From a virus: DNA of 64,000 nucleotides. Below are positions 10,262 through 19,340 of this stretch, one piece after another. Under the pieces are notes generated by a model. The model saw only the letters and a list, made by a program, of their open reading frames with translations. It was not told the origin of the DNA and did no database searches. The stretch is taken from the IMG/VR virus record IMGVR_UViG_3300033146_005170, positions 1 through 64,000 of that record. One strand, given 5' to 3'. Every line of letters begins with the position of its first letter. Position 1 is the stretch's first letter. Position numbers and translations under genes: made by a program.

Positions 10262-12116
10262 GGGTAATGTATATGAGTTGATTTTCTTGAGCTTTTAAAA
10301 TTTCCAAGAGTAATTTTTCTCTTGTACTATCAAAACTAGCAGCCACTTCATCTAAGATTAAAGTTCTAAAACTGCCAAGTCTAGATATTTGAGCTAAACT
10401 TAGTCTAAGAGCTAGACTAATAGAGTCTTGTTCTGAACCACTAAAGTATTCAAAATCTTCAATACCATAGTCACTGTTTATTTTTACCTTTTCATATTTA
10501 CCTTCTGAAAGGTAATTAACTATATTAGAAACATTTTTCTCTAATAGAGGTATAACATTTTGTCCAAAAGCTTTTCTATAATTATCTATAAACTTAAGAA
10601 AATTTTTAAGGCTATTATACTTAGTCTCTTGAAGCTTAAGTTTAAGTTCTAATCTTTCTGACTCTTTTTTTAGTCTTTTATAGGACTCGTGTGCTTCTTG
10701 AATTGCAGTTAGATGATTAGCCTCTCTCTTATAAGGCTCTATATCTATTTCTTCTGGAGCTTCTAAATTTTGAATTTTTTGCTTGATGTTTACTTGTTTT
10801 CTAATTTCTATAATATTTTTTAAAGGCTTAGCTTCTAATAGAGCATTTGGAACTTTATTATTTAATTCTAAATATCTATTATAAGTATCTTTATATCTTA
10901 ATGATATTAAGGCCTCCTCTATTTCAAGTAAACTTAGAGAAGGCTTTGTTATGCTATTTAGCTCTTGAACCAATTCATAAGCTTTATTTCTAGCTAAAGC
11001 TGCTTGATATTTTTCTTGAGATATTTCCATACTCTTTTTAAATTGATCTATGCTTTTTGGAGGTTTCTTAGGCCAAGGCTGTTCACAAGTTGGACAAGTA
11101 GCTGGTACACTCTTCCAAGTATTATAGAGTCTTTTTGCAGTGACTGTATCTTCATAAAGAAGTTTTAAGTTATCTTCTTTTTTTGGCTCAACATTTAGTT
11201 TTTCTAACTCTTTTTTAATATTTTGTATATTTTTATGAGTTATCTTGAGATTCATTAAGTCTTCTATTTGCATTGTGAAATACTCTGGCAATACTTTTAT
11301 ATCTTTTAATTTTTTCCTTAAAGTTAATTTTTCATTGATTAGATCATTTGTAGCTTTGATTTGGCTATTGTAAGCTATCTTTTCTTCATGTTCTTTTTCC
11401 TCTTGCTCAAGATCATAGTCAATGCCATGCCATTGTCTAATCAAAAGTCTATCTTTTTGATAAGCTTCTAGTTTAGTTTTATAAGCTCCATATTCTATTA
11501 GCTTATTTTCTAATTTTGCTTTGGCTAATTTTAATTGCTCAGATACATCTTCTATAGGCTTACCTAGATTAATAGAGCTTAAAGAATTCTTAGTATCTTC
11601 TAATAAACCTATTTCAAGTCTTAGAGCTATTTTAACTTCATCTTTAATAGCATCTAACTTATCTATTCTAAGAATTTTCTCTACTCTTTTTGTTCGCTCT
11701 AAAGGAGACAAGGCAGCGAAACTTCCTATTTCTTTTTGACCTATAAAAAAAGAAGTTTTAAATAACTCAGGAGTTAAACCATAGTGTTCAGTAACCCATT
11801 CAGATATACCTGTTTTATTTCTAGCAAGGATATTTCCAGTACTAAGATCTGTAACTAAAGCTAATTTATTGGTTCTTTCTATAACAAAATTATCAAGGTA
11901 TAGCTTTACTCCACCATCAGTTTGACCTTTTCTAATCCAATCTCTAGCTTTACCTCTAGTCATGGCTGTACCAAATAGTGCAAAGCCTATAGCCTCTACA
12001 ATAGTTGTTTTTCCTGTACCATTTCTGGCTTGGATTAAATTAAATCCAGGATCAAATTCAATTAACTTATAGTTAAAAAGTCTATAGTTAACAAGTTCAA
12101 GCTTTAATAAATTCAT
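10245..12116 (-). CDS. SbcC/gp46-like recombination nuclease ATPase subunit
   Basis: 623 residues. Walker A is ARNGTGKTT at about residues 30-38, two coiled-coil arms flank a zinc-hook CPTC at about 342, the ABC signature region is EYFSGSEQDSISLALRLSLAQ, and Walker B is LILDEVAASFD at about 588. This is the Rad50/SbcC architecture in its short phage form (T4 gp46, T5 D13). With the SbcD-like subunit it should resect DNA ends during recombination-dependent replication and repair. It overlaps sbcD by 20 bp, consistent with coupled translation of a complex. Confidence 0.92.
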   Translation of the reverse strand: MNLLKLELVNYRLFNYKLIEFDPGFNLIQARNGTGKTTIVEAIGFALFGTAMTRGKARDWIRKGQTDGGVKLYLDNFVIERTNKLALVTDLSTGNILARNKTGISEWVTEHYGLTPELFKTSFFIGQKEIGSFAALSPLERTKRVEKILRIDKLDAIKDEVKIALRLEIGLLEDTKNSLSSINLGKPIEDVSEQLKLAKAKLENKLIEYGAYKTKLEAYQKDRLLIRQWHGIDYDLEQEEKEHEEKIAYNSQIKATNDLINEKLTLRKKLKDIKVLPEYFTMQIEDLMNLKITHKNIQNIKKELEKLNVEPKKEDNLKLLYEDTVTAKRLYNTWKSVPATCPTCEQPWPKKPPKSIDQFKKSMEISQEKYQAALARNKAYELVQELNSITKPSLSLLEIEEALISLRYKDTYNRYLELNNKVPNALLEAKPLKNIIEIRKQVNIKQKIQNLEAPEEIDIEPYKREANHLTAIQEAHESYKRLKKESERLELKLKLQETKYNSLKNFLKFIDNYRKAFGQNVIPLLEKNVSNIVNYLSEGKYEKVKINSDYGIEDFEYFSGSEQDSISLALRLSLAQISRLGSFRTLILDEVAASFDSTREKLLLEILKAQENQLIYITHGDLN

Positions 12117-12966
12117 CTATTAACTCCTCTGTAAAGCCCTCTTTTAGAGCTGCTTGTTTAAATGAAGCAATTATATCAATATTGATATCTTTTTCTTCAA
12201 GTTTTAAATCTTTAATAGTAACATCTTTAGAAGTCTTTACATAATAGCAATGGCCTTCTAAAAGATTAATAGGCTCTTCATAAAGTAAATGAACTTTATC
12301 AGCTTGAGGTACCTCTTTTAGGGTATTATTAATAACATAATAACGTTTGCCTATTTGATTTATAGCTTGAGGTACAACACTGCCTAGATGAACAAAATTT
12401 TTAGATATTGAGGCAGAGTGTTCGTGGCCAGAATAGATTATAATATCTTTTGCAGCTGCTAAGTTATAAAGTTCATCTGTAAAGCTATTGTCATTGTCAT
12501 TATCCCAGTATTTTCTATTGCAGTGGGCTATAATAGTTCCCTTCTCTGGAGTTTTATGAATACATTCTTTCATAGCCTCTAAAAAGAGCTGTTGTGTATC
12601 TTGCCAAGCTACTATAGAAAAATTTTCTCCTATATAGCTTTGATTTGCTTTAATTAGAAATATGTACTCTAAAATTTCAAGTCTAGAAAAGGCAGTGTCT
12701 TTTTTTAACATTGGAATATCATGATTTCCTGCAACTATATAAACTAAAGGCACACGAGTTGTAACTGAAATTAACTTCATTAAATCTAAAGCCGTCGGTT
12801 CTGAACTATCAAAAACGTCACCGGCGAGTATTAGTTCTGTAGGATCTTCTTTTTGAAGTAATTCTTCCAGTATTTTTAGAGCTGCGTTATCCCAGATAGT
12901 AGGATCTCCATAAGTAGTTCTATGTTTTTTTCCTATATGAAGATCCCCAATTATCATTGTTTTCAT
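12097..12966 (-). CDS. SbcD/gp47-like recombination nuclease subunit
   Basis: Metallophosphoesterase with the full motif set: GDLHIG, GDVFDS, GNHD, a histidine motif in IIAHCNRKYW, and YSGHEH. Residues of these motifs bind two metal ions in Mre11/SbcD. The ATG at 12966 (289 residues) is chosen because AGAAGGGA lies just upstream; an upstream TTG would give a longer form but lies inside the preceding micro-ORF. It partners the SbcC-like ATPase encoded immediately downstream. Confidence 0.92.
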   Translation of the reverse strand: MKTMIIGDLHIGKKHRTTYGDPTIWDNAALKILEELLQKEDPTELILAGDVFDSSEPTALDLMKLISVTTRVPLVYIVAGNHDIPMLKKDTAFSRLEILEYIFLIKANQSYIGENFSIVAWQDTQQLFLEAMKECIHKTPEKGTIIAHCNRKYWDNDNDNSFTDELYNLAAAKDIIIYSGHEHSASISKNFVHLGSVVPQAINQIGKRYYVINNTLKEVPQADKVHLLYEEPINLLEGHCYYVKTSKDVTIKDLKLEEKDINIDIIASFKQAALKEGFTEELIDEFIKA

Positions 12967-13058
12967 TTTATGTCCCTTCTGAACCAAATAAATTGTAAAA
13001 TGGCATTAAAGATACTTGCTAGAGCGCCTAGTACTAAAAATGAGTAGACTACTGTCAT
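12963..13058 (-). CDS. 31-residue membrane micro-protein
   Basis: A short frame (MTVVYSFLVLGALASIFNAI...) linked by ATGA overlaps to the nuclease gene before it and the sbcD-like gene after it. The product is one hydrophobic helix with a basic tail (WFRRDIK). The double overlap argues for translation by coupling and against chance. Function unknown. Confidence 0.55.
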   Translation of the reverse strand: MTVVYSFLVLGALASIFNAILQFIWFRRDIK

Positions 13059-13486
13059 ACTTGCCACCATTTATATTCTTTACATTGTTTATAAAACTGA
13101 AGTTCTTCCCAACGCCAGCTAGCTTTTTTACTTTTTGCTTTAGCTAAAACTTCACTAAAAGGTACAAAATAAAATTCATTAGTAGGAATTCTATGAATAA
13201 TAAATATAGATTTTGCACCTGCAAAAGACCATCTTTGAGCATGTCCAATTTGTTTACTAGAAATATTTTTTAATGGAAATCTAGCTACATCATTTGAAGA
13301 TTTAATTTCTACAAGATAAGTTTGTCCATTATAGATCGCTAAGCGATCTGAAGGCTGATTAGTAACCAAATTTCTAGCTGCATGGGTATCTATAAATTTA
13401 TAAAAGACAAATGACTTTGTCAATGCCATTTCTTCTTTGTATAAGTTATCAAAGATTTTCTCAGTGTCTTTACCATCGTTTCTCAT
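13055..13486 (-). CDS. PD-(D/E)XK nuclease, possible Holliday junction resolvase
   Basis: The ATG at 13486 is preferred because AGGAGG precedes it by 6 nt; the product is 143 residues. The motif PSDRLAIYNGQTYLVEIKSS gives Asp47, Glu60 and Lys62, the D...ExK core of this nuclease superfamily, followed by a helix with Gln79 and His82 (SSKQIGHAQRW) as in RecU/Hjc-type resolvases. It lies next to the SbcCD pair, fitting a role in resolving recombination intermediates. A restriction-type nuclease of the same fold is the alternative. Confidence 0.65.
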   Translation of the reverse strand: MRNDGKDTEKIFDNLYKEEMALTKSFVFYKFIDTHAARNLVTNQPSDRLAIYNGQTYLVEIKSSNDVARFPLKNISSKQIGHAQRWSFAGAKSIFIIHRIPTNEFYFVPFSEVLAKAKSKKASWRWEELQFYKQCKEYKWWQV

Positions 13487-13871
13487 AGATTTCCTCCTGA
13501 TAGATCCCATTAAAATGAATTACAGTGATAAGAGCATAGCCCCTAAAGAACTTTTCTGGTAACTTTACACCCTCAATGTCAAAATAAGTTCTATGAATTA
13601 TTAAAATTTCAGGTCTAAATTGCATCAAAGATTTAACCCCTCCAAAATGAATATCTGTAGTTCTTTTTGGATAGATAAAATGCCAAGCTTTTGGAAGAGC
13701 TATAAGCTGTTTATAGTTCTTAATAGTCTCCCAAGTACGCTTACCTACAAATACATTTTGATCTTTAATAAGATTTCTTAGCCATTTTTTATCTTCAGGA
13801 GGTCCCCAAGCAACGCTACCATCATAACTAGCATAGCAGTTATTTTTTGATAAAAGTAATACTCCAAGCAT
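13470..13871 (-). CDS. Dihydrofolate-reductase-like protein
   Basis: 133 residues, shorter than usual DHFR (about 160). The segment PPEDKKWLRNL...NVFVGKRTWETI matches the DHFR alignment W..P.D..WF...T...V.MGR.TWESI, and ILIIHRTYF sits where the IMVIGGG nucleotide loop is expected, but the GG is missing. It could regenerate tetrahydrofolate for the nearby TS-fold enzyme. The missing glycine loop and short C-terminus leave activity uncertain. SD GAGGAT precedes the ATG. Confidence 0.5.
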   Translation of the reverse strand: MLGVLLLSKNNCYASYDGSVAWGPPEDKKWLRNLIKDQNVFVGKRTWETIKNYKQLIALPKAWHFIYPKRTTDIHFGGVKSLMQFRPEILIIHRTYFDIEGVKLPEKFFRGYALITVIHFNGIYQEEIYEKRW

Positions 13872-13874
13872 CTG

Positions 13875-14042
13875 TTAATCCTCAAAGATAAATACTACTG
13901 GTATAATTAAGGTTACAGTCAAAATAGCAAAGAAAAATCTTATAAAGCCTACACCTTCTAAATCCATTTTATCATAGTGAGCAGTTAGAAAAGCACCAGT
14001 AAGTAATAGTCCTACCGCTAAATAGCCAATAACAAATATCAT
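13875..14042 (-). CDS. 55-residue two-helix membrane protein
   Basis: Starts in an ATGA overlap with the basic protein upstream. Two hydrophobic segments (IFVIGYLAVGLLLTGAFL and IRFFFAILTVTLIIPVVF) are joined by AHYDKMDLEGVG, so both ends probably lie on the same side of the membrane. A holin-like topology is conceivable, but the location inside the replication operon argues against a lysis role. Function unknown. Confidence 0.6.
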   Translation of the reverse strand: MIFVIGYLAVGLLLTGAFLTAHYDKMDLEGVGFIRFFFAILTVTLIIPVVFIFED

Positions 14043-14347
14043 TTTTTATTCCTTTTAGGTAAATTTATGTGATATTTCACAGTTAAGTAGTAACAAATAT
14101 CATCATATTGTTGCTGCTGCTCTGTAGTTAATTTTTTTCTTATATAATAAACTTTCCAGAGCTCTACTACTTGATCTTTAGTCTTAGTTTCCAAGAGATC
14201 TATAGTTTTAGATTTTCTAGTGACAGTTCCTAATTTTCTTCTTGTAGTTTTAAAATTGAAAGAAATAGGTTTTGTCTTCTTTTCTTTTTCTTTTCTCTCT
14301 TTTCTTATGGCTTTCATAGTAAAGCCTACTTTGAGTCCTTCTAGCAT
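14039..14347 (-). CDS. Lysine-rich basic protein, unknown
   Basis: 102 residues with a very basic N-terminal half (KAIRKERKEKEKKTKP), then a more ordinary helical half. AAGGA lies 8 nt before the ATG, directly after the stop of the preceding gene. Nucleic-acid binding is plausible from charge alone. No family recognised. Confidence 0.5.
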   Translation of the reverse strand: MLEGLKVGFTMKAIRKERKEKEKKTKPISFNFKTTRRKLGTVTRKSKTIDLLETKTKDQVVELWKVYYIRKKLTTEQQQQYDDICYYLTVKYHINLPKRNKK

Positions 14348-14740
14348 CTAAAATTCCTTTACTTCTACGAGATCTCCTAAAGAAATTAGACTAGACCAAT
14401 TTTCTTCAAGATCTATTTCCTGACGAAAAGCTTTAAATAGAGTAACTCGATCTATCTTTTCTGTGATATTATATTTTTTAGTAAGATAGCTAGCTATCAA
14501 GGCTCCATTAAAAATTTTTAAATTACTAGTTATGAGTAAATTAAGCTCTCCTTTCCTATAAGATTCAAAAGCATACTTACCGTAATGATCATAGCCTTCG
14601 CTCTTTTCATAGCCATCACTTAGCAATTTATCATTAGTTTCTTGTAAATCACTAACTAAAGCTATTATATCATCATCCGTATTTAAAATAGGTGGATTAA
14701 GTAAATTTCGACTACCAGATTTAAAAGCTTTTATAAACAT
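14348..14740 (-). CDS. Conserved-looking phage protein, unknown
   Basis: 130 residues after a strong GGAGGT site. The segments YGKYAFESYRKGELNLLIT and YNITEKIDRVTLFKAFR look conserved in type. Flanked by the dCMP deaminase and a basic protein in the nucleotide-metabolism operon. Function unknown. Confidence 0.55.
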   Translation of the reverse strand: MFIKAFKSGSRNLLNPPILNTDDDIIALVSDLQETNDKLLSDGYEKSEGYDHYGKYAFESYRKGELNLLITSNLKIFNGALIASYLTKKYNITEKIDRVTLFKAFRQEIDLEENWSSLISLGDLVEVKEF

Positions 14741-15135
14741 TGCTCTACCTCCATATATTGTGAGAGGTATTCTAGTACCTCTTCATATTCTTCTTTCACT
14801 GCTCCATATACCAATTTTGCTGGCTTATGGCCAATAATATTCTTTGCACATTCCCAGCAAGGAGCTAAAGTAACATAAAAAGTTGAACCTTTTGTTTGTC
14901 TAACTGATACTTGGCGAATAGCATTCATTTCAGCATGATGAACTCGCCAGTGCTCAGTATTTCCATCCTCATCCTCACATCTATTGCTATCGCCTTCGAT
15001 AGTGCCATTTACGCCCATAGAAATAAGTCTTTTATCTTTAACTATTAGACAAGCTACTTGAGCTTTTTTACAAGAAGATTGTGTAGCAGCGAGTTCTGCA
15101 AAAGTTATCCAAAAATCATCTCCCCATCTACTCAT
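14731..15135 (-). CDS. dCMP deaminase
   Basis: 134 residues with the cytidine/deoxycytidylate deaminase zinc site: HAE at 67-69 (zinc His and proton-shuttle Glu) and PCWEC with Cys93 and Cys96. Expected to convert dCMP to dUMP, feeding thymidylate synthesis and lowering the unmodified dCMP pool. The ATGA overlap with the TS-fold gene immediately upstream places the two enzymes in one translational unit. Confidence 0.88.
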   Translation of the reverse strand: MSRWGDDFWITFAELAATQSSCKKAQVACLIVKDKRLISMGVNGTIEGDSNRCEDEDGNTEHWRVHHAEMNAIRQVSVRQTKGSTFYVTLAPCWECAKNIIGHKPAKLVYGAVKEEYEEVLEYLSQYMEVEQCL

Positions 15136-15959
15136 GTTACAACCTTCACTCTAAAAATAGCCTCTGGTTTAACTTTGTATTCAGGAACTTTTATACTATC
15201 AATAAAATCATCCTTGTCTTTTCTAACTTTTTTAATAGTCCATTCAGGGTCTATTTCTACTCTATAAGTACTAGGCTTAGCAGACCTTTTCATATACTCA
15301 ACAACTGCATCATATTGGTTTTCATAAACATGAAGATGGGCTATAGAATAAAAAAGTTCTCCTACACCTACTTTTAAAGTATTAGCTAAAAGGTTACTTA
15401 AAATAGTGTACATCATAATATCATAAGGTAAGCCTAAATAGGCATCATTACTTCGCAAAGTTAAATGGCAATTAAGCTGGCCTTCTATGATATTAAATAC
15501 AGCTGTATAAGGACAAGGTACATTTTTATGTTGAAATACTAAGTCTGATGGATGCCAAGACATTAAAACTTGTTGTCTTGATGAAGGATCTCTACTTAGA
15601 TTTAGTAAAATCTGATTAATCTGATTAAAACCATAAGCTGTAGCCCATCTATAACCATAAGCTCCTTTAACTATACCTGGAGAGTCTTCAAAAGCTTTCC
15701 AAATACTAGTGTATCTATTAATCCATTCAGTTTCTTGAGTTCCAGATAAAAACCAAGTAACCTCAGCAGCTCCAGTTCTAGGATACATTTTTCTAATGTT
15801 TGACAATGGCCAATAGTTCATATTCCATCTAAAAGCATAACCATGTGCAGCTGTTATGCTTGAATTAGTTCTTTGGTTTTTTTGAACCTTTCCATGTTTG
15901 CTAAGATACCTAAATACCTTTCTATGAAGATAGTCAAAATTATTTTCCAGCTGAAACAT
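15132..15959 (-). CDS. Thymidylate-synthase-fold enzyme with dCMP-type Asp (putative dCMP hydroxymethylase or methylase)
   Basis: 275 residues. Catalytic core: Glu66 (AEVTWFLSG), nucleophile Cys149 (NVPCPYTA), phosphate-binding RSND 169-172, then LGLPYDI and His210/Tyr212 (HLHVY). Spacings match E. coli TS exactly (C146-R166-N177-H207-Y209 against C149-R169-D180-H210-Y212). The Asn177 equivalent, which selects dUMP, is Asp180 here. T4 dCMP hydroxymethylase has Asp at the same place (Asp179), and Asn-to-Asp TS mutants prefer dCMP. The substrate is therefore inferred to be dCMP, giving 5-hydroxymethyl- or 5-methyl-dCMP with methylene-THF. A plain dTMP synthase is less likely. Confidence 0.8.
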   Translation of the reverse strand: MFQLENNFDYLHRKVFRYLSKHGKVQKNQRTNSSITAAHGYAFRWNMNYWPLSNIRKMYPRTGAAEVTWFLSGTQETEWINRYTSIWKAFEDSPGIVKGAYGYRWATAYGFNQINQILLNLSRDPSSRQQVLMSWHPSDLVFQHKNVPCPYTAVFNIIEGQLNCHLTLRSNDAYLGLPYDIMMYTILSNLLANTLKVGVGELFYSIAHLHVYENQYDAVVEYMKRSAKPSTYRVEIDPEWTIKKVRKDKDDFIDSIKVPEYKVKPEAIFRVKVVT

Positions 15960-17859
15960 CTAAAGCCCTTTCTATATTTTTAGGAGAAAAATCTCCTTTA
16001 AGTTCAATTTGATCTGCAAAATTAATACCTATACTAGCTTCAGCTATTAGTGGTACTGAAAAGCCTCTAGGAGTTCTTTCCATTATTTCAACTGCTTGTT
16101 TTATAAGCTCTGAAGCTTTTTCTTTCTTACAAGACCATACAAATTCATCGTGTACAGGAGCAATAAATTTATAATCTTCGTGAAATAAAAGATTTGATTC
16201 ATCTAGAGATAGCATACTAAGTTTCATAAGCTCACCAGCTGAGCCTTGAATAGTAAAATTTAGACCTTGATTTTCTGCTGATTTTGCTAGAGCTTTTATA
16301 GGACTGGCTATATCTGGTAAACGTCTTCTTCTACCAAAGATAGTAAGAACATATTTATTAGTCTTTAAAAAAGCCATAATCTTATTTACATAGTCATAAA
16401 AATAGCCTTTATAACCTAGTTTATGTGCAGCTAGAAAATTTTCAGCCTCAGCTTCACTACAGTTTAGTAAATCAAATTTACTTAATCTAGCAGCTCCAGC
16501 TAAATAAAGAGCAGCGAAGTTTAGAGTTTTACCCTTTTGACGATTAGCTTTCTGCTCTTTATCACCTTTGTTTATTAGCTCTTTCATTTTATCATAGTCT
16601 AAACCACTAATATTGGTTCCAGATAAAGTGTGCATATCTTTTTTGGTACGATAACCATCTATTAACTTAGGATCTTGAGAAACATGAGCAGCTATACGCA
16701 TTTCTATCTGTGACCAGTCAATAGAAACAATACAGTCGTGATTAAATTTTGAAAAAGGTACTATTACTTTTCTTACTTTAACACCCTCACCTCTTTTACT
16801 TAATTGTTGAAGATTTGGTGCTTGCATAGAAAATCGACCTGTCACTGTACCTGTTTGTCTAATTTGTGAATGAATTTTACCATCAGGGTATATTAACTTT
16901 GGATAAGGCTTATAATAAAGCTTAAGTCTAGTTTCAACTTTTCTAATTTCACTAAAAGCCTTAATGACCTTATGAGTTTCGCCATATTTAGCTTCAAGTT
17001 CAAATAGTGACTCTTTATCTGTACTAGGAACACCAGTCTTTTTAGACACTTTATGTGGCTGTAGACCTAAATCTTTAAATAAAAATTTAGAGACTTGAGC
17101 TGGACTATTAAGATTAATATTAGCCAATTCAGGAAATTCATCCAATAACCTATTCTTAATCTCAATATCTTCAGCTTGAATTTTATCAAGCATGGCTAAA
17201 TCAACTTGTTGGCCTTGGCGATAGTGCTTAGCAACAATTTTGATTAAATCCATTTCAAATAATCTATAATAATCCATATTAACATAGTCTAGATAAAATT
17301 TATAAAGCTTTAAAGTCCAAATAGTATCAGACATACCATAATCAAAACCTTCTTCTGCAGTTATGTCTTTCATAGTTCCATTGCCAACGGTTTCAGCATA
17401 TGAAGGCATAACATGACCAAAAAGCCTTTTTACACTAGGTTTTAAACCTTGGGCATTATTTTCATTTGCTAAGACTCCCATAATCATGGTATCAAGAAGT
17501 TCTCCTTTAAAGTCATAGCCATGGTTTAAAAAAATGCCATATTCAAAAGCCAAGTTATGTCCTACCATTTGTTTACAATCTTTTAAGATCTTAGGTAAAT
17601 AGTCATAACTTAATCTTAAGTCTTCTCCCTCTTGTTTATGATTAAAATCAAAATAAAATTCTAAGCCATCTTCTAAGTACAGCTGTAGAGATACCATTTT
17701 AGACTCTAGTTGATTAAGAGGTCTTTGTTTAGGCGAAAGATCCATAAACCAAGCATTTTCATAAGGATTATAGGTCTCTATATCAACAGAGTAAAGAGTC
17801 TCTTTAGAATTCTCCAAGGCTTTTAAAGCCTCATTAATATTTGTTTTATTTATAATCAT
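15940..17859 (-). CDS. Family A DNA polymerase with 3'-5' exonuclease domain
   Basis: 639 residues. Exo I is VDIETYNP (Asp26, Glu28); Exo II is NLAFEYGIF, with Glu in place of the usual Asp; Exo III is YGMSD. The polymerase domain has RQTGTVTGRFSMQAPNLQQL, motif A DWSQIEMRI, motif B RQKGKTLNFAALYLAG (Phe at the E. coli 762 position) and motif C VHDEF. The 5' nuclease is encoded separately by the adjoining gene (ATGA overlap), the usual phage arrangement. Main replicative polymerase. Confidence 0.93.
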   Translation of the reverse strand: MIINKTNINEALKALENSKETLYSVDIETYNPYENAWFMDLSPKQRPLNQLESKMVSLQLYLEDGLEFYFDFNHKQEGEDLRLSYDYLPKILKDCKQMVGHNLAFEYGIFLNHGYDFKGELLDTMIMGVLANENNAQGLKPSVKRLFGHVMPSYAETVGNGTMKDITAEEGFDYGMSDTIWTLKLYKFYLDYVNMDYYRLFEMDLIKIVAKHYRQGQQVDLAMLDKIQAEDIEIKNRLLDEFPELANINLNSPAQVSKFLFKDLGLQPHKVSKKTGVPSTDKESLFELEAKYGETHKVIKAFSEIRKVETRLKLYYKPYPKLIYPDGKIHSQIRQTGTVTGRFSMQAPNLQQLSKRGEGVKVRKVIVPFSKFNHDCIVSIDWSQIEMRIAAHVSQDPKLIDGYRTKKDMHTLSGTNISGLDYDKMKELINKGDKEQKANRQKGKTLNFAALYLAGAARLSKFDLLNCSEAEAENFLAAHKLGYKGYFYDYVNKIMAFLKTNKYVLTIFGRRRRLPDIASPIKALAKSAENQGLNFTIQGSAGELMKLSMLSLDESNLLFHEDYKFIAPVHDEFVWSCKKEKASELIKQAVEIMERTPRGFSVPLIAEASIGINFADQIELKGDFSPKNIERALDVSAGK

Positions 17860-18584
17860 AGCATTATTCCTTTTCTACCGCAGTAAGCTATAATATCTTT
17901 TTTAGCTCCTATACAGGTATCTATTTCTTTAGGCTCTATAGGCGTTGCTAGCTTCCAAGACATACAGGCTTGTTCAGTCATCATTTTAGGATCATAATCA
18001 CAATTTCCAATTGAAAAATGGTGATTGTACAGCTCTCTATCACTAAAAGTTAGCTTATTCCAAGCTGCTTTTCCAAAGCCTTTTTTACCTGGAATTTTAT
18101 CTGAAGGATCTCCAACTAAAGTTTTATATAGATCAATATGTCCTGGTATGCAATTGAATTTAACTCCCACAAGTTCTCTAGTTACTTTAGTGGTGGCATT
18201 TAAAAGAATTTCTACTTCTTTATTTATTAAAGGCCAAAGATCTTTGTCATTAGAGATAACTATATCTCCTTTTTTGGCATTTAGTCTTAGATAATCATCT
18301 GCTTCAGCATCATTTATATAAAGAACTTTATTTTTAGTGTAGCAAAGGGCCATACCAATACAGTTCTTTAAAACCTCAAAATAAACTGGATCTTCACCCA
18401 TATTACGCCCTTTTTTATAGTCAGCAAAAATTTCTCTTCTAGCTTTTCTAGAAGTTGGGGTATCACTAACTAAAGTCATAGGCTCGTGTTTACGTTTTAA
18501 AAGAAGATCATACATAAGTTGATAAGGATTACCTCCTCCATGATAGATTCTTTTAATGTAATTATTTAGATCAATATAAATCAT
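17856..18584 (-). CDS. 5'-3' exonuclease / flap endonuclease
   Basis: The ATG at 18584 (242 residues) is taken because GGAG is well spaced from it and almost touches the ATG two codons earlier. Motifs: IYIDLNNY, RKARREIFADYKKGR, NDAEADDYL, SNDKDLWPL and the helix-hairpin-helix LVGDPSDKIPGKKGFGKA. These are the acidic metal site and DNA-binding HhH of the Pol I N-domain/T5 FEN family. It should remove RNA primers and 5' flaps for the polymerase encoded next to it. Confidence 0.9.
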   Translation of the reverse strand: MIYIDLNNYIKRIYHGGGNPYQLMYDLLLKRKHEPMTLVSDTPTSRKARREIFADYKKGRNMGEDPVYFEVLKNCIGMALCYTKNKVLYINDAEADDYLRLNAKKGDIVISNDKDLWPLINKEVEILLNATTKVTRELVGVKFNCIPGHIDLYKTLVGDPSDKIPGKKGFGKAAWNKLTFSDRELYNHHFSIGNCDYDPKMMTEQACMSWKLATPIEPKEIDTCIGAKKDIIAYCGRKGIML

Positions 18585-18861
18585 CACCATTCTCCGCTAA
18601 ATAGGCTTCTATATAATCGATATAGTCTTGCCATACTTCTAAATTATTTTTTGGCGTACGAGGATCTACAGTTTCTATCTTATGATAAAAATACTCTAGT
18701 AACGTTTCCAAATCATAAAGATTAGCAAGACCACCTTTAGAAGTAACTACAGAGCCAACAACTGCATCTTGACACTTATGCAATTGTTGTCTAACGCTAC
18801 TTCTACTTTTACCATTTCGTAGTACTATAAAGTCTACTAATGAATTACTTAATGTTGCCAT
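18571..18861 (-). CDS. Unknown 96-residue protein
   Basis: Overlaps the kinase-like gene upstream and the flap exonuclease downstream. The N-terminus (LVDFIVLRNGKSRSSVRQQLHKC) might form a small helical DNA-binding unit; the C-terminus is acidic (EAYLAENGDDLY). No family recognised. The upstream site is weak (GGATTT), so translation is probably coupled. Confidence 0.5.
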   Translation of the reverse strand: MATLSNSLVDFIVLRNGKSRSSVRQQLHKCQDAVVGSVVTSKGGLANLYDLETLLEYFYHKIETVDPRTPKNNLEVWQDYIDYIEAYLAENGDDLY

Positions 18862-19340
18862 TTTAAATCCAACATAGTAATTTTAATCTCTGGCATATTT
18901 GCTTTTACAAAACCAAGAGCGTCATGATAGGCTTCTCTAATTTGATCATATCCATAAGCTTCAAAAGGATCATTTTTATCATACTCTTCAAAAGGAGTAT
19001 TAGTAAGATAGATAATTTCATCTATCTCTGGTTTAACAATACTTTTATAAAGATTAAGAATAATCAAAGGTGGCATATTACCTAGTAAATAGCCTTGATA
19101 AACGAGCATGCTAAGCATACCTCTATCAGCAATCAACTGTATAGGATTTTTTCTCCAGTCTTGCCAAAACTGCATTTCATTGGCAAAGAATAAAAAAGTA
19201 GCTGCTGTACCTTCTATATTAGACTTAAGTAATAAGTCTCTAAAAACCCCATTTGGTAAATGTAATTTTTCTAAATTAGAGTTATTAACAAGAGTGGTTT
19301 TGCCACATTTATCTGGGCCTTCTACTAAAATTATTCCCAC
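18849..19340 (-). CDS. Deoxynucleoside monophosphate (dTMP-type) kinase
   Basis: 163 residues with GTG start after AAGGAG. The P-loop is EGPDKCGKTT (residues 7-16), and ADRGMLSMLVYQG matches the DR..S..AYQG signature of thymidylate kinases. Shorter than cellular TMPK (about 210). It should phosphorylate dTMP and possibly the 5-modified dCMP made by the TS-fold enzyme, the role T4 gp1 plays for hydroxymethyl-dCMP. Substrate range is inferred. Confidence 0.75.
   Translation of the reverse strand: MGIILVEGPDKCGKTTLVNNSNLEKLHLPNGVFRDLLLKSNIEGTAATFLFFANEMQFWQDWRKNPIQLIADRGMLSMLVYQGYLLGNMPPLIILNLYKSIVKPEIDEIIYLTNTPFEEYDKNDPFEAYGYDQIREAYHDALGFVKANMPEIKITMLDLKWQH

Noticed and set aside
13875-14042. 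Holin
   Set aside because: Two-helix topology fits, but there is no endolysin nearby and the gene sits in the DNA metabolism operon.
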